Of a stretch of DNA of 34,145 bases, positions 7,692 through 15,884 are shown piece after piece (position 1 is the first letter of the stretch; every line of letters begins with the position of its first letter). Under the pieces are notes generated by a model, which made no database searches, was not told the origin of the DNA, and saw nothing but the letters and a program-made list of their open reading frames with translations. The DNA is from Fodinibius sp051746985 (GTDB lineage Bacteria > Bacteroidota > Rhodothermia > Balneolales > Balneolaceae): NCBI GenBank assembly GCA_051746985.1, contig JBNJFP010000032.1:1-34145 (forward strand). Reading direction: 5' to 3'. The translations under genes were made by a program, and so were the position numbers.

Positions 7692-10600
7692 TTACTCATA
7701 TCTTTTCAGCAGTTCGAAATATTGCTCAATCAATCGCTGATAATCGTCTGAAAACTTCGTGTAATCGGGATCGTTAATCATTTTTCTGATTTTTTTCTGT
7801 AGCTCTTCAATGGTCATGTCCGGCGATTCGGCCTGTTCACGATCCTCGGCCGTGGTTGCCTCTCGTCGTTCTTCCTCACCGCGCTCCTGAACGGCTTTCT
7901 CAGCATTCAGCATCCGCGATAAAATATTTTCCTGGCGCTGTTGAAGCTGCTGATCTAACTGCCCTCCACGCAAATCGTTAATGGCGTCCTCCATTTCCTC
8001 CGACATACGCTCCAGTTCGCTGAGTACTCGATCGCCTGATTCGAGTCCGCCACGACGCTGCAGCTCCTGCATTTGTTTTCGGATCTCATTTTGCTGCCTC
8101 GACATCTGATTCAGCCGCTCCATCTCATCCCGCGACAACCGATCGCCCTGGATGTCATTGATCATATCCTGGATTTGCTGATTAAGCTGTTGTTGCTCTC
8201 CGGACATCTGTTGAAGCTGTTCCATAAACTGCTGCATGCTCATGTTACCTCCCGACCCATCGCCCTCTTGGTTATTCAGCTGGTCAATCAGCGAGGCAAT
8301 CATCGAAGAAAGCTCATTGATACCGCCCAGAGACTGCCGCTGCGCATAAGTAGCGTTCGACCGATCACGTTCGGCAAGCATCTCAACAGCCCGGGATAAT
8401 TGATCTTCAACCTGCATTTTCTTTTTGTTGATCTCATTCGAGAAGCTTGGAATTTCGGATGAAATCTGGAAAAGAGAATCCGAAAGCATTGAAAACTGCG
8501 AAGAAATATTTTTCTCCGTCTGCGCCTTTTCCACAAAAGCATTGGAACGCGGTGGAAGGTCTTCAGTCTCTTTCGTCACTTTTTCTTGGTTCGTTGACAG
8601 ATTTAACAGGGAATAAAGCACGTATTCAAGGGCAGCCATATTCACCTGCTTGCGCTGCTGATTGAGTTGTTGCTGAGCATTGCGCATCTGTTCGGCCGTC
8701 TGCTGCAGCTGCTGTTGAATTTGCTGTTGCTGTTCTTTGGTCTGGGGATCTTTTTGCTGGGATTCCTGTTGGTTGAGCCGGTCTATGTTTTCCTGCAGCT
8801 GCTGTTGGATGTCATCCAGTTCTGATCCGGTTTGTTTTTTTAGTTCTTGAATGTTCTTTTTTGCTTTTTCGGGAGCATTCTTGTCAAGATTATCCAGCTT
8901 TTTTTGCAGCTCTGAAAGGTCATTCTGAATGGCTTTTTGTTGATCGAGATCATCATCCGGAGACTGTTCCGATTCACTAATTTCTCCCTCCTGTTCGGCC
9001 AGTTCTTCCAGAGATTGAGCATTTTTCTCTAAATCACTATTCAGTTTAAGGGATTTAAAAAGTTCGAGTGTACGATCTATTCGCTGCTTGTACTGCTCTT
9101 CATTAAACTCGTAATTCTCAAGCGCCTGGCGCATCTCATCAGGATCCATTTGTCCGAGTGAATTGCGAAGCTCTTCAAGTGCTTTTTGTAACTCGGGGTC
9201 GTTAATTTCCTTCATCAGCTTTTGCAGCTCGTCGTACGATTCCATCGTTTCAGGAGACATCGATTGACTATCTTCAATCTCTTTTTTGATGGCCTCAAAC
9301 TTTTTATTTAGCTCTTCGACCTGCTTGTCCACTTCTTCACGTTCTCGCTCAACCTCATCAAGCTGCTGTTTTTGTTCCCATTCTGTATCAGAATCTTGCT
9401 GCAGTTTATTTTTGAAGTCATTGTATTCGTTCTGCATTCGTTCGAAAGATTCGGAAACCTCATCCAGCGATTGACCAACATCGCGCTCTTGCTCGTCAAG
9501 TTCATCCATATACTCCGTCATGGAAGGAAAGGTGATGGTTAGTTCTTGTGATCGTCCAATTTTAGCACCGTTGTATTGGTCATTATCATAGACTTCAATC
9601 CAGTAGGTGATTACATCACGAGGCTTGGGATTTAAATCGGGGAGGTTCCAGCGGTAACGTTGCTCTTCGTTGATTGAGGGCTGGGAAAGTTGTTTTGATC
9701 CCTTTTCAGGGCTGGAGGTAAAAGCACGTTGATGCTCGTAATGGAGAGCAGCATCAGTAAGCCCAAAATCATCACTGGCCTCAAAAATCAGTTCCAGCTT
9801 TTCAGCATTTTTCATTTTCATTGATTCGGAAGGTTCGACCAGATTTACGACCGGACGTTGGTCTTTTCGCGGGTCAATGACAAAGCGAAAGTTATTTTTA
9901 TTAGTCAATCCAGCGCTGTCTTCCATAAAGAATGAAATCGTATCTGTCTCACTCACCTTCGTTTGTACCTGGAATTGGTTTAGATCCTGCTGATCACTAT
10001 CCAATATAACCGTATCCTGCCGGGCGGTACTGGTGTAAGAAAGGGCAGTCACTGCTTTATTGGTCTTACCCCTGATATCAATTGTTGCCCCTTGATAGGG
10101 CTGTATTTTTGAAAACGGGTATTGATGGGTGCTTGTGTCAAGTCGGGTGTACTCGGGCTGCGTTACATGCAGAGATAATTTCTCAAACCGGGGACGAAGT
10201 TCTACGTCAATGTTAAAGGCCTCACTTTTATGCCCATCCATAACAAAATAGTAATTGCCGTCGGTTGTTACCGAGACAGGAGAAAATGAGGCTTTATTTC
10301 CACTAAATGAATCTGGATTTCGTTCGCGGTAATCTTCTTCGATATCTGTTTTGAAAAGAAGCGTAAGGTTTTGGGGAGTGTCATCCTCAAAATGTATAGT
10401 GGGTGAAAACGAATCGCCCTGTTCGAGGGTTAGCGATCCGGGCTCAATAGTGAAGCTGTAGGGATTGGGTGGAGTAAATTCCTGCCAGGGTTGGGCCAGG
10501 CGTTCCACAGCACTAATATTTATGCTTGAAAATCCCCCAAACAAAAAGAGGGCTATCCCAGTAGCTATAAGACTAACTTGGTATTGCCGGTGGATTTGGT

Positions 10601-11048
10601 GCTTTTTGTTAAACTCTTGCAGCTTTTGCCGAATCGTTTGAGGGTGGAGCTTTGACAGATTTTGCTGGATGGCGGCCTGTTGGAGAGGCGGTTTTTGGGC
10701 ATGGTCATCATAGTACAAATCGAATGCATCAGCCAGCTCTGGAATTCCAGTTTGTTTGCTGAAGAGATGATAGAATGCTGGGAATGAAAGCGATGAAGTT
10801 GTTTTATATCGGTAAAATGTGATAGCGCCAGCCGCCAGAAGCAATCCGCCAAGGATAAAAAATTTGGCGGCTGGTGAAAGGAATAGGTAATGCTCAAGAA
10901 GGCTTGCCAAAAATAATCCGCTCAATAGAACAGCTGAAAGTACACCGGCCAGTGCCACATAGTACTTTTTCGATAGCACTTTATAACGGTTTTGGGTAAT
11001 GACAATGAACTGTTTGAGCAGTCCATCAGGGGATTGTTCGTTTTGCAT
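7692..11048 (-). CDS. DUF4175 family membrane protein with long Gln/Glu-rich coiled coil
   Basis: A very large (1118 aa) protein. The N-terminus has two membrane helices (about 28-50 and 61-78) and a third near 157-172 (LIATGIALFLFGGF). A beta-rich, presumably periplasmic section (about 180-520) follows, starting from the PPNPYSFTIEPGSLTLEQGD region typical of DUF4175. From about 525 to the end it is nearly all charged coiled coil, with runs such as QQQQQIQQQLQQ and a MSMQQFMEQLQQMSGEQQQL block. DUF4175 proteins often neighbour MoxR/DUF58/Bat genes in Bacteroidota; here only the VWA gene is near, and convergent. Function is unknown; a role as an envelope scaffold is inference. Low-complexity Gln/Glu codons make several false open frames on the opposite strand. 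Confidence 0.82.
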   Translation of the reverse strand: MQNEQSPDGLLKQFIVITQNRYKVLSKKYYVALAGVLSAVLLSGLFLASLLEHYLFLSPAAKFFILGGLLLAAGAITFYRYKTTSSLSFPAFYHLFSKQTGIPELADAFDLYYDDHAQKPPLQQAAIQQNLSKLHPQTIRQKLQEFNKKHQIHRQYQVSLIATGIALFLFGGFSSINISAVERLAQPWQEFTPPNPYSFTIEPGSLTLEQGDSFSPTIHFEDDTPQNLTLLFKTDIEEDYRERNPDSFSGNKASFSPVSVTTDGNYYFVMDGHKSEAFNIDVELRPRFEKLSLHVTQPEYTRLDTSTHQYPFSKIQPYQGATIDIRGKTNKAVTALSYTSTARQDTVILDSDQQDLNQFQVQTKVSETDTISFFMEDSAGLTNKNNFRFVIDPRKDQRPVVNLVEPSESMKMKNAEKLELIFEASDDFGLTDAALHYEHQRAFTSSPEKGSKQLSQPSINEEQRYRWNLPDLNPKPRDVITYWIEVYDNDQYNGAKIGRSQELTITFPSMTEYMDELDEQERDVGQSLDEVSESFERMQNEYNDFKNKLQQDSDTEWEQKQQLDEVEREREEVDKQVEELNKKFEAIKKEIEDSQSMSPETMESYDELQKLMKEINDPELQKALEELRNSLGQMDPDEMRQALENYEFNEEQYKQRIDRTLELFKSLKLNSDLEKNAQSLEELAEQEGEISESEQSPDDDLDQQKAIQNDLSELQKKLDNLDKNAPEKAKKNIQELKKQTGSELDDIQQQLQENIDRLNQQESQQKDPQTKEQQQQIQQQLQQTAEQMRNAQQQLNQQRKQVNMAALEYVLYSLLNLSTNQEKVTKETEDLPPRSNAFVEKAQTEKNISSQFSMLSDSLFQISSEIPSFSNEINKKKMQVEDQLSRAVEMLAERDRSNATYAQRQSLGGINELSSMIASLIDQLNNQEGDGSGGNMSMQQFMEQLQQMSGEQQQLNQQIQDMINDIQGDRLSRDEMERLNQMSRQQNEIRKQMQELQRRGGLESGDRVLSELERMSEEMEDAINDLRGGQLDQQLQQRQENILSRMLNAEKAVQERGEEERREATTAEDREQAESPDMTIEELQKKIRKMINDPDYTKFSDDYQRLIEQYFELLKRYE

Positions 11049-11213
11049 GGTTATAGTCAGCGTCGGATTACTGGGGGAAGAAACCGGATCTATTGCAACG
11101 TTAAATAAACGAAAATATTAGATACAACCATATACCATTTCTTTAATGAATGGGATTAGCAGCTGGAATACCTATTCTGTTTGATAACTCTGCTCTGGAA
11201 AGAAACCTTCTGA

Positions 11214-12092
11214 TCAACCGGACAGTTCATTTAGGGTAAGAGAGTTTTTAACGGCATATTTCCCGTTTTCTTTTTGTACGGTAACCATTTCTTTATCAGC
11301 ATCGTGTTCTAAAAAAAGGTGCCAGTTTTCTTCCACGGCCTGATTTAAATAGCGCTCTTTTTCTTCGAGTGTAGTCACGGGATACATATCGTAGCCCATA
11401 ACCCAGGGCAGGGGTAGGTGTACGTGGGTCGGAATCAAATCCGCAGCAAAAACAACCGTAGTTTTTCCATCAGTTATTTTAGGAAGCTGCTGCCCGAGGG
11501 TGTGTCCGTTCACGGGCAGTGCATCCAACCCGGCTTCATAAGAATGATGCTCTTCAACAACATTTATCTTGTTCCAGTTTTTAATAGGGTCGATATTTTC
11601 AGGCAGAAAGCTGGCCTTTTCGCGTGCGTTTGGTTGAGTGGCTGTTTCTAACTGCTTTTGGGTAACGTGATACGTGGCATTGGGAAAGGTGTGCTTTAGC
11701 TTGTCCCCGTCGTAATAGGTGGTGCCACCGCAGTGGTCAAAATGGAGGTGCGAAAAGATAATATCGGTGATGTTTTCCGGGCTAAACCCGTGATGACCAA
11801 GTGAACTTAGCAGATCGCTGTGATCATAATCCAGCTGGTAAATGCTTTTAAACTTATCATCGAACTTCGTCCCCGATCCATTATCAACAAGATACAGCTT
11901 GCCCGTGTTATGCGACTCAACGAGCAGGCACCGCATGGCCATGTTGATACGGTTTTTGTCGTCAACATCAATATGGCGCGACCACAAGGTTTTGGGAACA
12001 ACCCCGAACATTGCGCCTCCATCGAGACGAAACCGTCCCGCTTCAATGCTGTACAACGTAAAATTATCCAGAGATACTTTCGATAAATTCAT
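11214..12092 (-). CDS. Metallo-beta-lactamase fold hydrolase
   Basis: A 292-aa soluble enzyme with the zinc-binding signature HLHFDHCGG at 115-123, a later His in LPVNGHTLG and an Asp in FAADLIPTH, completing the di-metal set. Absence of a signal peptide puts it in the cytoplasm. The layout (short N-terminal beta sheet, LVDNGSGTKF before the HxHxDH motif, HVHLPLPW after the metal Asp) is that of the AHL-lactonase/YtnP-like branch, but substrate cannot be called. The gene starts 56 bases after the stop of the MerR-type gene on the same strand, so both may be co-transcribed and the MerR protein might control it; this is inference. Confidence 0.85.
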   Translation of the reverse strand: MNLSKVSLDNFTLYSIEAGRFRLDGGAMFGVVPKTLWSRHIDVDDKNRINMAMRCLLVESHNTGKLYLVDNGSGTKFDDKFKSIYQLDYDHSDLLSSLGHHGFSPENITDIIFSHLHFDHCGGTTYYDGDKLKHTFPNATYHVTQKQLETATQPNAREKASFLPENIDPIKNWNKINVVEEHHSYEAGLDALPVNGHTLGQQLPKITDGKTTVVFAADLIPTHVHLPLPWVMGYDMYPVTTLEEKERYLNQAVEENWHLFLEHDADKEMVTVQKENGKYAVKNSLTLNELSG

Positions 12093-12148
12093 GGTGAGTG
12101 TATTATGTTGATGCTCCGCTGCAGACTTGCTGGTGAGGCCTCAAAAAT

Positions 12149-12469
12149 TCAGAGCTTTTCGAGTAACTTATTCAAGAACAATCGAATTTCTTTGAGGTCT
12201 TTTTTGACACTAACGGGTACTTTTTGAGGATCATCCTCATCATTATTCTTAAGTACCTGTTGGGCGCCCTCGGTGCTATACTTTTTCTCTTGAATCAGTT
12301 CTTTAAGTTTTAAAATCGTCTCAATATCGTTCTCTTTATACACGCGATTGCCAGCTTTATTTTTTTTGGGACTCAATTCATCAAAAACCGTTTCCCAGTA
12401 TCGCAGCACATGCGCCTCAACTTCGGTAATATCACTGACTTCGCCTATAGAGTAATAAAGTTTTTTCAT
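12149..12469 (-). CDS. MerR family transcriptional regulator (small)
   Basis: A 106-aa DNA-binding protein. Residues 1-70 form the MerR winged helix-turn-helix: YYSIGEVSDITEVEAHVLRY, then WETVFDELSPKKNKAGNRVY and the ETILKLKELIQEKKYSTEGA wing-helix region. The remaining tail (VKKDLKEIRLFLNKLLEKL) is a short dimerising coiled coil with no Cys-rich metal site or ligand domain, as in the single-domain MerR proteins common in Bacteroidota. It is transcribed away from the GT2 gene at 12557 and reads toward the metallo-hydrolase. Its ligand and operator are unknown. Confidence 0.85.
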   Translation of the reverse strand: MKKLYYSIGEVSDITEVEAHVLRYWETVFDELSPKKNKAGNRVYKENDIETILKLKELIQEKKYSTEGAQQVLKNNDEDDPQKVPVSVKKDLKEIRLFLNKLLEKL

Positions 12470-12556
12470 AAGAGGACTAAAAATGTATCTTTACTGCTAA
12501 TTATACATGTTCTTGTGCATTATTTCTAACGCTTTGATACAAAATATTTAAAAACA

Positions 12557-13513
12557 TTGCCTGAAAAAGATTTGCATACATCGTCTGTTGAGCTGAGTGT
12601 TGTAGTACCGTTATTTAATGAAGATGAATCACTTACAGAGTTAGTTCAAAAAGTTGAAGAGGCGCTCTCAGGAGAATATAATTTTGAATTGATTTTTGTG
12701 GATGACGGATCTACCGATAAATCCTGGCAGCAGATATCTGCACTTGGCAAAGAGTATGATTTTGTTTGCGGGATTCGCTTGCAGCGTAATTATGGAAAAA
12801 GCTCGGCACTGCAAGCGGGTTTTGAGGAAGCGCAAGGCCAGTTCATAGCGACTATGGATGCCGACCTGCAGGACGATCCTTTCGAAATTCCATTGATGTT
12901 AAAACAGCTTAAAGAAGATGACTTGCACTTGGTGAGTGGGTGGAAGAAAAAGCGCCACGATCCGATTTCGAAAACGGTGCCATCACGATTTTTTAATAAA
13001 GTGACGTCACTGGCTACGGGAGTTCATCTGAATGATTTTAACTGTGGACTAAAAGTATATCGCAAAGAAGTTATTGACCACATTTATCTCTATGGAGAAT
13101 TACACCGTTATATTCCTTTTCTGGCCAAACTTGAAGGCTACGACCGAATAGGAGAGAAGGTCGTCAAACATCATCCCCGAAAATACGGAACCACAAAGTT
13201 CGGATTTTCACGATTTATGAATGGGTTTTTAGATCTATTGACATTGCTTTTCGTTAATCGATATCTACAACGTCCCATGCATTTTTTTGGCACGCTCGGG
13301 GTCCTTTTTCTGATCTTCGGCGGGGCTGTAAATATGTATCTGTCGATTGATAAAATATTTTTTGGTCAACCTATTGGGGATCGTCCCTTATTGCTTTTAG
13401 GAGTGATGCTCATGGTCTTGGGCGTTCAGATATTTTCGATTGGATTCTTGGGAGAACTCATCCAAAAAAGAAATGAGAAGCAGCAGAAGCCCAATATCAG
13501 GGAAACGATATAG
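12557..13513 (+). CDS. Polyprenyl-phosphate-type GT2 glycosyltransferase (DPM1/GtrB-like)
   Basis: A 318-aa membrane-anchored enzyme expected to move a sugar from a nucleotide donor to a polyprenyl phosphate on the inner face of the membrane. The GT-A domain shows SVVVPLFNEDESL at 14-26, VDDGSTD at 48-54 and the metal-binding DADLQDD at 101-107; NYGKSSALQAGF lies between. Two C-terminal helices (about 241-262 and 278-302) are the GtrB/DPM1-bacterial arrangement. Start: no ATG is available, so TTG 12557 is the likely codon, placing the catalytic strand at residue 14. An SAM methyltransferase with a membrane-anchored tail follows after 119 bases on the same strand, suggesting a glycolipid-modifying pair. 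Confidence 0.88.
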   Translation: MPEKDLHTSSVELSVVVPLFNEDESLTELVQKVEEALSGEYNFELIFVDDGSTDKSWQQISALGKEYDFVCGIRLQRNYGKSSALQAGFEEAQGQFIATMDADLQDDPFEIPLMLKQLKEDDLHLVSGWKKKRHDPISKTVPSRFFNKVTSLATGVHLNDFNCGLKVYRKEVIDHIYLYGELHRYIPFLAKLEGYDRIGEKVVKHHPRKYGTTKFGFSRFMNGFLDLLTLLFVNRYLQRPMHFFGTLGVLFLIFGGAVNMYLSIDKIFFGQPIGDRPLLLLGVMLMVLGVQIFSIGFLGELIQKRNEKQQKPNIRETI

Positions 13514-13632
13514 GAGACCGGAACTTGAGGTGGAAAGTCTTGGAGATAGAAACCTTCTCTATGTTAACTCGTTGAAAGGACCTGCTTTGTTATAAACCTG
13601 ATGCTAAAAATATATAGAATAATAATTGTTAT

Positions 13633-14475
13633 ATGAGTCGTATTGCCTATGATCCGGTGAAAGACCGGTTCGCAAACATAATTCGCCGGTTTCGTTTTCT
13701 AAGAACGCTATTTTATAACATTCTGGATCTGTTTTTTCTGCGCAGCTGGTACATTCGAAAAATACTTCGGGAATATGGTTCTGAATTTGATAGAAATGGC
13801 AGCTGGCGTTTGTTGGATGCCGGCTCTGGGTTTGGCCAGTACGATCGATTTATTCTTCGTGAATTCCAAAACGTTCAAGTGAAGGCTGTTGATGTAAAAG
13901 ATGATTACCTGGCAGATTCGCAGCAGTATTTCCAGAAAGAAATTAAGGAGGGTCGAATTCGGTTTGAAGAAGAAGATTTGCTGGAAATCGACTATGAGGG
14001 GGCGTTTGACTTTTCAATCTGTGTGGATGTTTTAGAGCATATCGAAGAGGATGAAAAAGTGATGCATAATATTTTTCGTTCGTTGGATAAAGGCGGATAC
14101 TTCTTAATACATTCGCCTTCGATTTACAGCGAAGAAGATGCCGATGGTGACGAAAGCTTTGTGGATGAACATGCGCGCGCGGGATATTCCAAGGAAGACA
14201 TCACCCAGAAGTTAGAAAATGCAGGGTTTACCGTAACTGATGTGGCTTATACCTATGGCGATAAAGGGCACTTTGCCTGGGAGTTGATTATAAAATATCC
14301 GATGCTCTGGCTCAACAAAATTAACCTTTGGGCCCTGCCTGTAATGGCTATTTATTATGTTCCGGTTTTGCCTGCAGCCTTGGTATTAATGGCACTGGAT
14401 ATCAGGGAGGAAAATAAATGGGGAGCAGGGATTTATGCTTTAGCTCAGAAAAAAGAAAGCGTAGCTAATGGGTAG
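13633..14475 (+). CDS. Class I SAM-dependent methyltransferase
   Basis: A 280-aa protein with a Rossmann methyltransferase core. SAM-binding motif I is LLDAGSGFG at 60-68, followed by an acidic residue after VKAVD, FDFSICVDVLEHIEED (motif IV/post-II) and LDKGGYFLIHSPS (motif V-VI). The N-terminal 45 residues are basic and hydrophobic (FRFLRTLFYNILDLFF), and residues about 230-255 are a membrane segment (NLWALPVMAIYYVPVLPAAL), so it is probably membrane-associated, suiting a lipid-linked or glycan substrate. It lies downstream of the GT2 gene. The methylated substrate is not identifiable from sequence. Confidence 0.82.
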   Translation: MSRIAYDPVKDRFANIIRRFRFLRTLFYNILDLFFLRSWYIRKILREYGSEFDRNGSWRLLDAGSGFGQYDRFILREFQNVQVKAVDVKDDYLADSQQYFQKEIKEGRIRFEEEDLLEIDYEGAFDFSICVDVLEHIEEDEKVMHNIFRSLDKGGYFLIHSPSIYSEEDADGDESFVDEHARAGYSKEDITQKLENAGFTVTDVAYTYGDKGHFAWELIIKYPMLWLNKINLWALPVMAIYYVPVLPAALVLMALDIREENKWGAGIYALAQKKESVANG

Positions 14476-14499
14476 CATTTTATTAGCCTTTTTTGGGCA

Positions 14500-15774
14500 T
14501 TACATAAACGGCAAATAGCTCACAATTCCAGCTAATACAATTAGAATGATTAGGAAGATGAGCTCTTTGCTTTTCTGATATCCAGCCCAAAAGACAAACA
14601 GACCGGCTTTAACGATGGTGTTGGTGATTACCGCTATTATGATCCCGAGGTTTGCCACATTGGGATTTGTACCGTTATCGGCCATGTGCGCCAGCGATAG
14701 AGTGATGGCATCAACATCCATTAATCCAGAAAAAAGAGCCAAAAGGTAGATGCCTTCGTCGCCGTACCACTCTTCCATGGCGGTTGCTAATAAGAGAATA
14801 ACTCCGAGCAGTAATCCAAATTGAAGAGCGGTAAAAAACTGTAGCGGATTCTTGATTTCGATGGGTGGTTGTTTACCCTCTACTTGTTGATGACGTCGCC
14901 AAAGCCAAAATCCGCCGGCCAGCGATAAAACAAACATTGTGGTCAGTGGCACGGATAGTGGCAATAGCAGCTCTGAATTGACTACAGCAACTTCTATGGC
15001 CACTCGAATAAACATAATCGAGGAGGCAACCAGCGTACCGGCAACAAAGATGCGGCTAATCACCTTCTGCTGTTGACGTGCAAATTGAGCAAGGCTTAGC
15101 GTAACGGCCGTTGACGATGCAAGTCCACCGGTTATGGCGGTAAGCATAGTGCCTTTGTTTTCTCCAAGGTATTTAATGAGAATATATCCGATAAAAGAAA
15201 GCCCCGAGATAAGAACGACCATCCACCAAATCCAATGGGGATTGATTGCTTCCCACGGGCCGTATCCCTCGTTGGGTAATAAGGGTAATAAAATGACCGT
15301 GATAATTAATAGTTTAATGCCCGCATATATTTCCTTCACTTCAATTTTGTTAAGCCAGCTATGAAGTGTGGGCTTGAGGCTGAGCAGTGTAATAACGATG
15401 ACGGTTGCTCCCAGGGCATAAAGGTGATAACCGAAAGCTGCCCATGAACTTAACGAAAAGGTTAGCAGTAGGGCTACTTCTGTGGTGATTCCCAGATCTT
15501 TATCCTCATTAACGGTAGCTTCGATAATGTAAGATGTAATAACGAGGGCCGTAAACGCAAGAAATCCGATGGCTAAAACCCATTCGTTCATTAAGGAACT
15601 AACTTCGGTCCAGATTCCTCCAAATAATCCAACCAGGCTGAAGGTACGAATACCGGCTACGCGATCTCCTTCATCTTCGAGCCGACCATTCCAGCCACGT
15701 TCAATACCTATCAGCAAACCAATGCCAAGGGCTGTTAATAAATTCCAAAGGATTGTTATTTCCTGTTCCATCAT
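14500..15774 (-). CDS. MgtC/SapB family membrane protein with DUF4010 domain
   Basis: A 424-aa polytopic inner-membrane protein with about 11-12 hydrophobic helices. The N-terminus, LLTALGIGLLIGIERGW, is the MgtC/SapB signature (GLLxGxERG), and RVAGIRTFSLVGLFGG follows as in the MgtC fold. The second half matches DUF4010, with GGLASSTAVTLSLAQ and GLMDVDAITLSLA; the two-domain form of about 420 aa is widespread. MgtC itself inhibits ATP synthase in Salmonella, but the DUF4010 form has no settled function. It is a single gene, convergent with the methyltransferase (25 bases between stops). ATG 15774 is chosen because the helix with the signature begins a few residues later. Confidence 0.85.
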   Translation of the reverse strand: MMEQEITILWNLLTALGIGLLIGIERGWNGRLEDEGDRVAGIRTFSLVGLFGGIWTEVSSLMNEWVLAIGFLAFTALVITSYIIEATVNEDKDLGITTEVALLLTFSLSSWAAFGYHLYALGATVIVITLLSLKPTLHSWLNKIEVKEIYAGIKLLIITVILLPLLPNEGYGPWEAINPHWIWWMVVLISGLSFIGYILIKYLGENKGTMLTAITGGLASSTAVTLSLAQFARQQQKVISRIFVAGTLVASSIMFIRVAIEVAVVNSELLLPLSVPLTTMFVLSLAGGFWLWRRHQQVEGKQPPIEIKNPLQFFTALQFGLLLGVILLLATAMEEWYGDEGIYLLALFSGLMDVDAITLSLAHMADNGTNPNVANLGIIIAVITNTIVKAGLFVFWAGYQKSKELIFLIILIVLAGIVSYLPFM

Positions 15775-15799
15775 ACCCGAAAAGAATAAGTTTTCTATT

Positions 15800-15834
15800 C
15801 AAAACTATCCAACAAAGTACTAATATCCGCTCAA
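15800..15834 (-). promoter_or_regulatory. Possible promoter for the MgtC/DUF4010 gene
   Basis: On the minus strand TAGTTTTG (15800-15807) fits the Bacteroidota -7 box TAnnTTTG, and a TTG lies at 15832-15834, 24 bases upstream. The spacing is longer than the 20 bases seen at the better promoters in this window, so this is a weak call. Confidence 0.25.
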
Positions 15835-15884
15835 GAACCAATATTCTTAATATTATTCGGTTTGATTTGTGGAATTTTTGCCCA

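Noticed and set aside
9286..9474. Ser-rich open frame antisense to the DUF4175 gene
   Set aside because: It is the reverse reading of Glu/Gln-rich coiled-coil codons and has no independent support.
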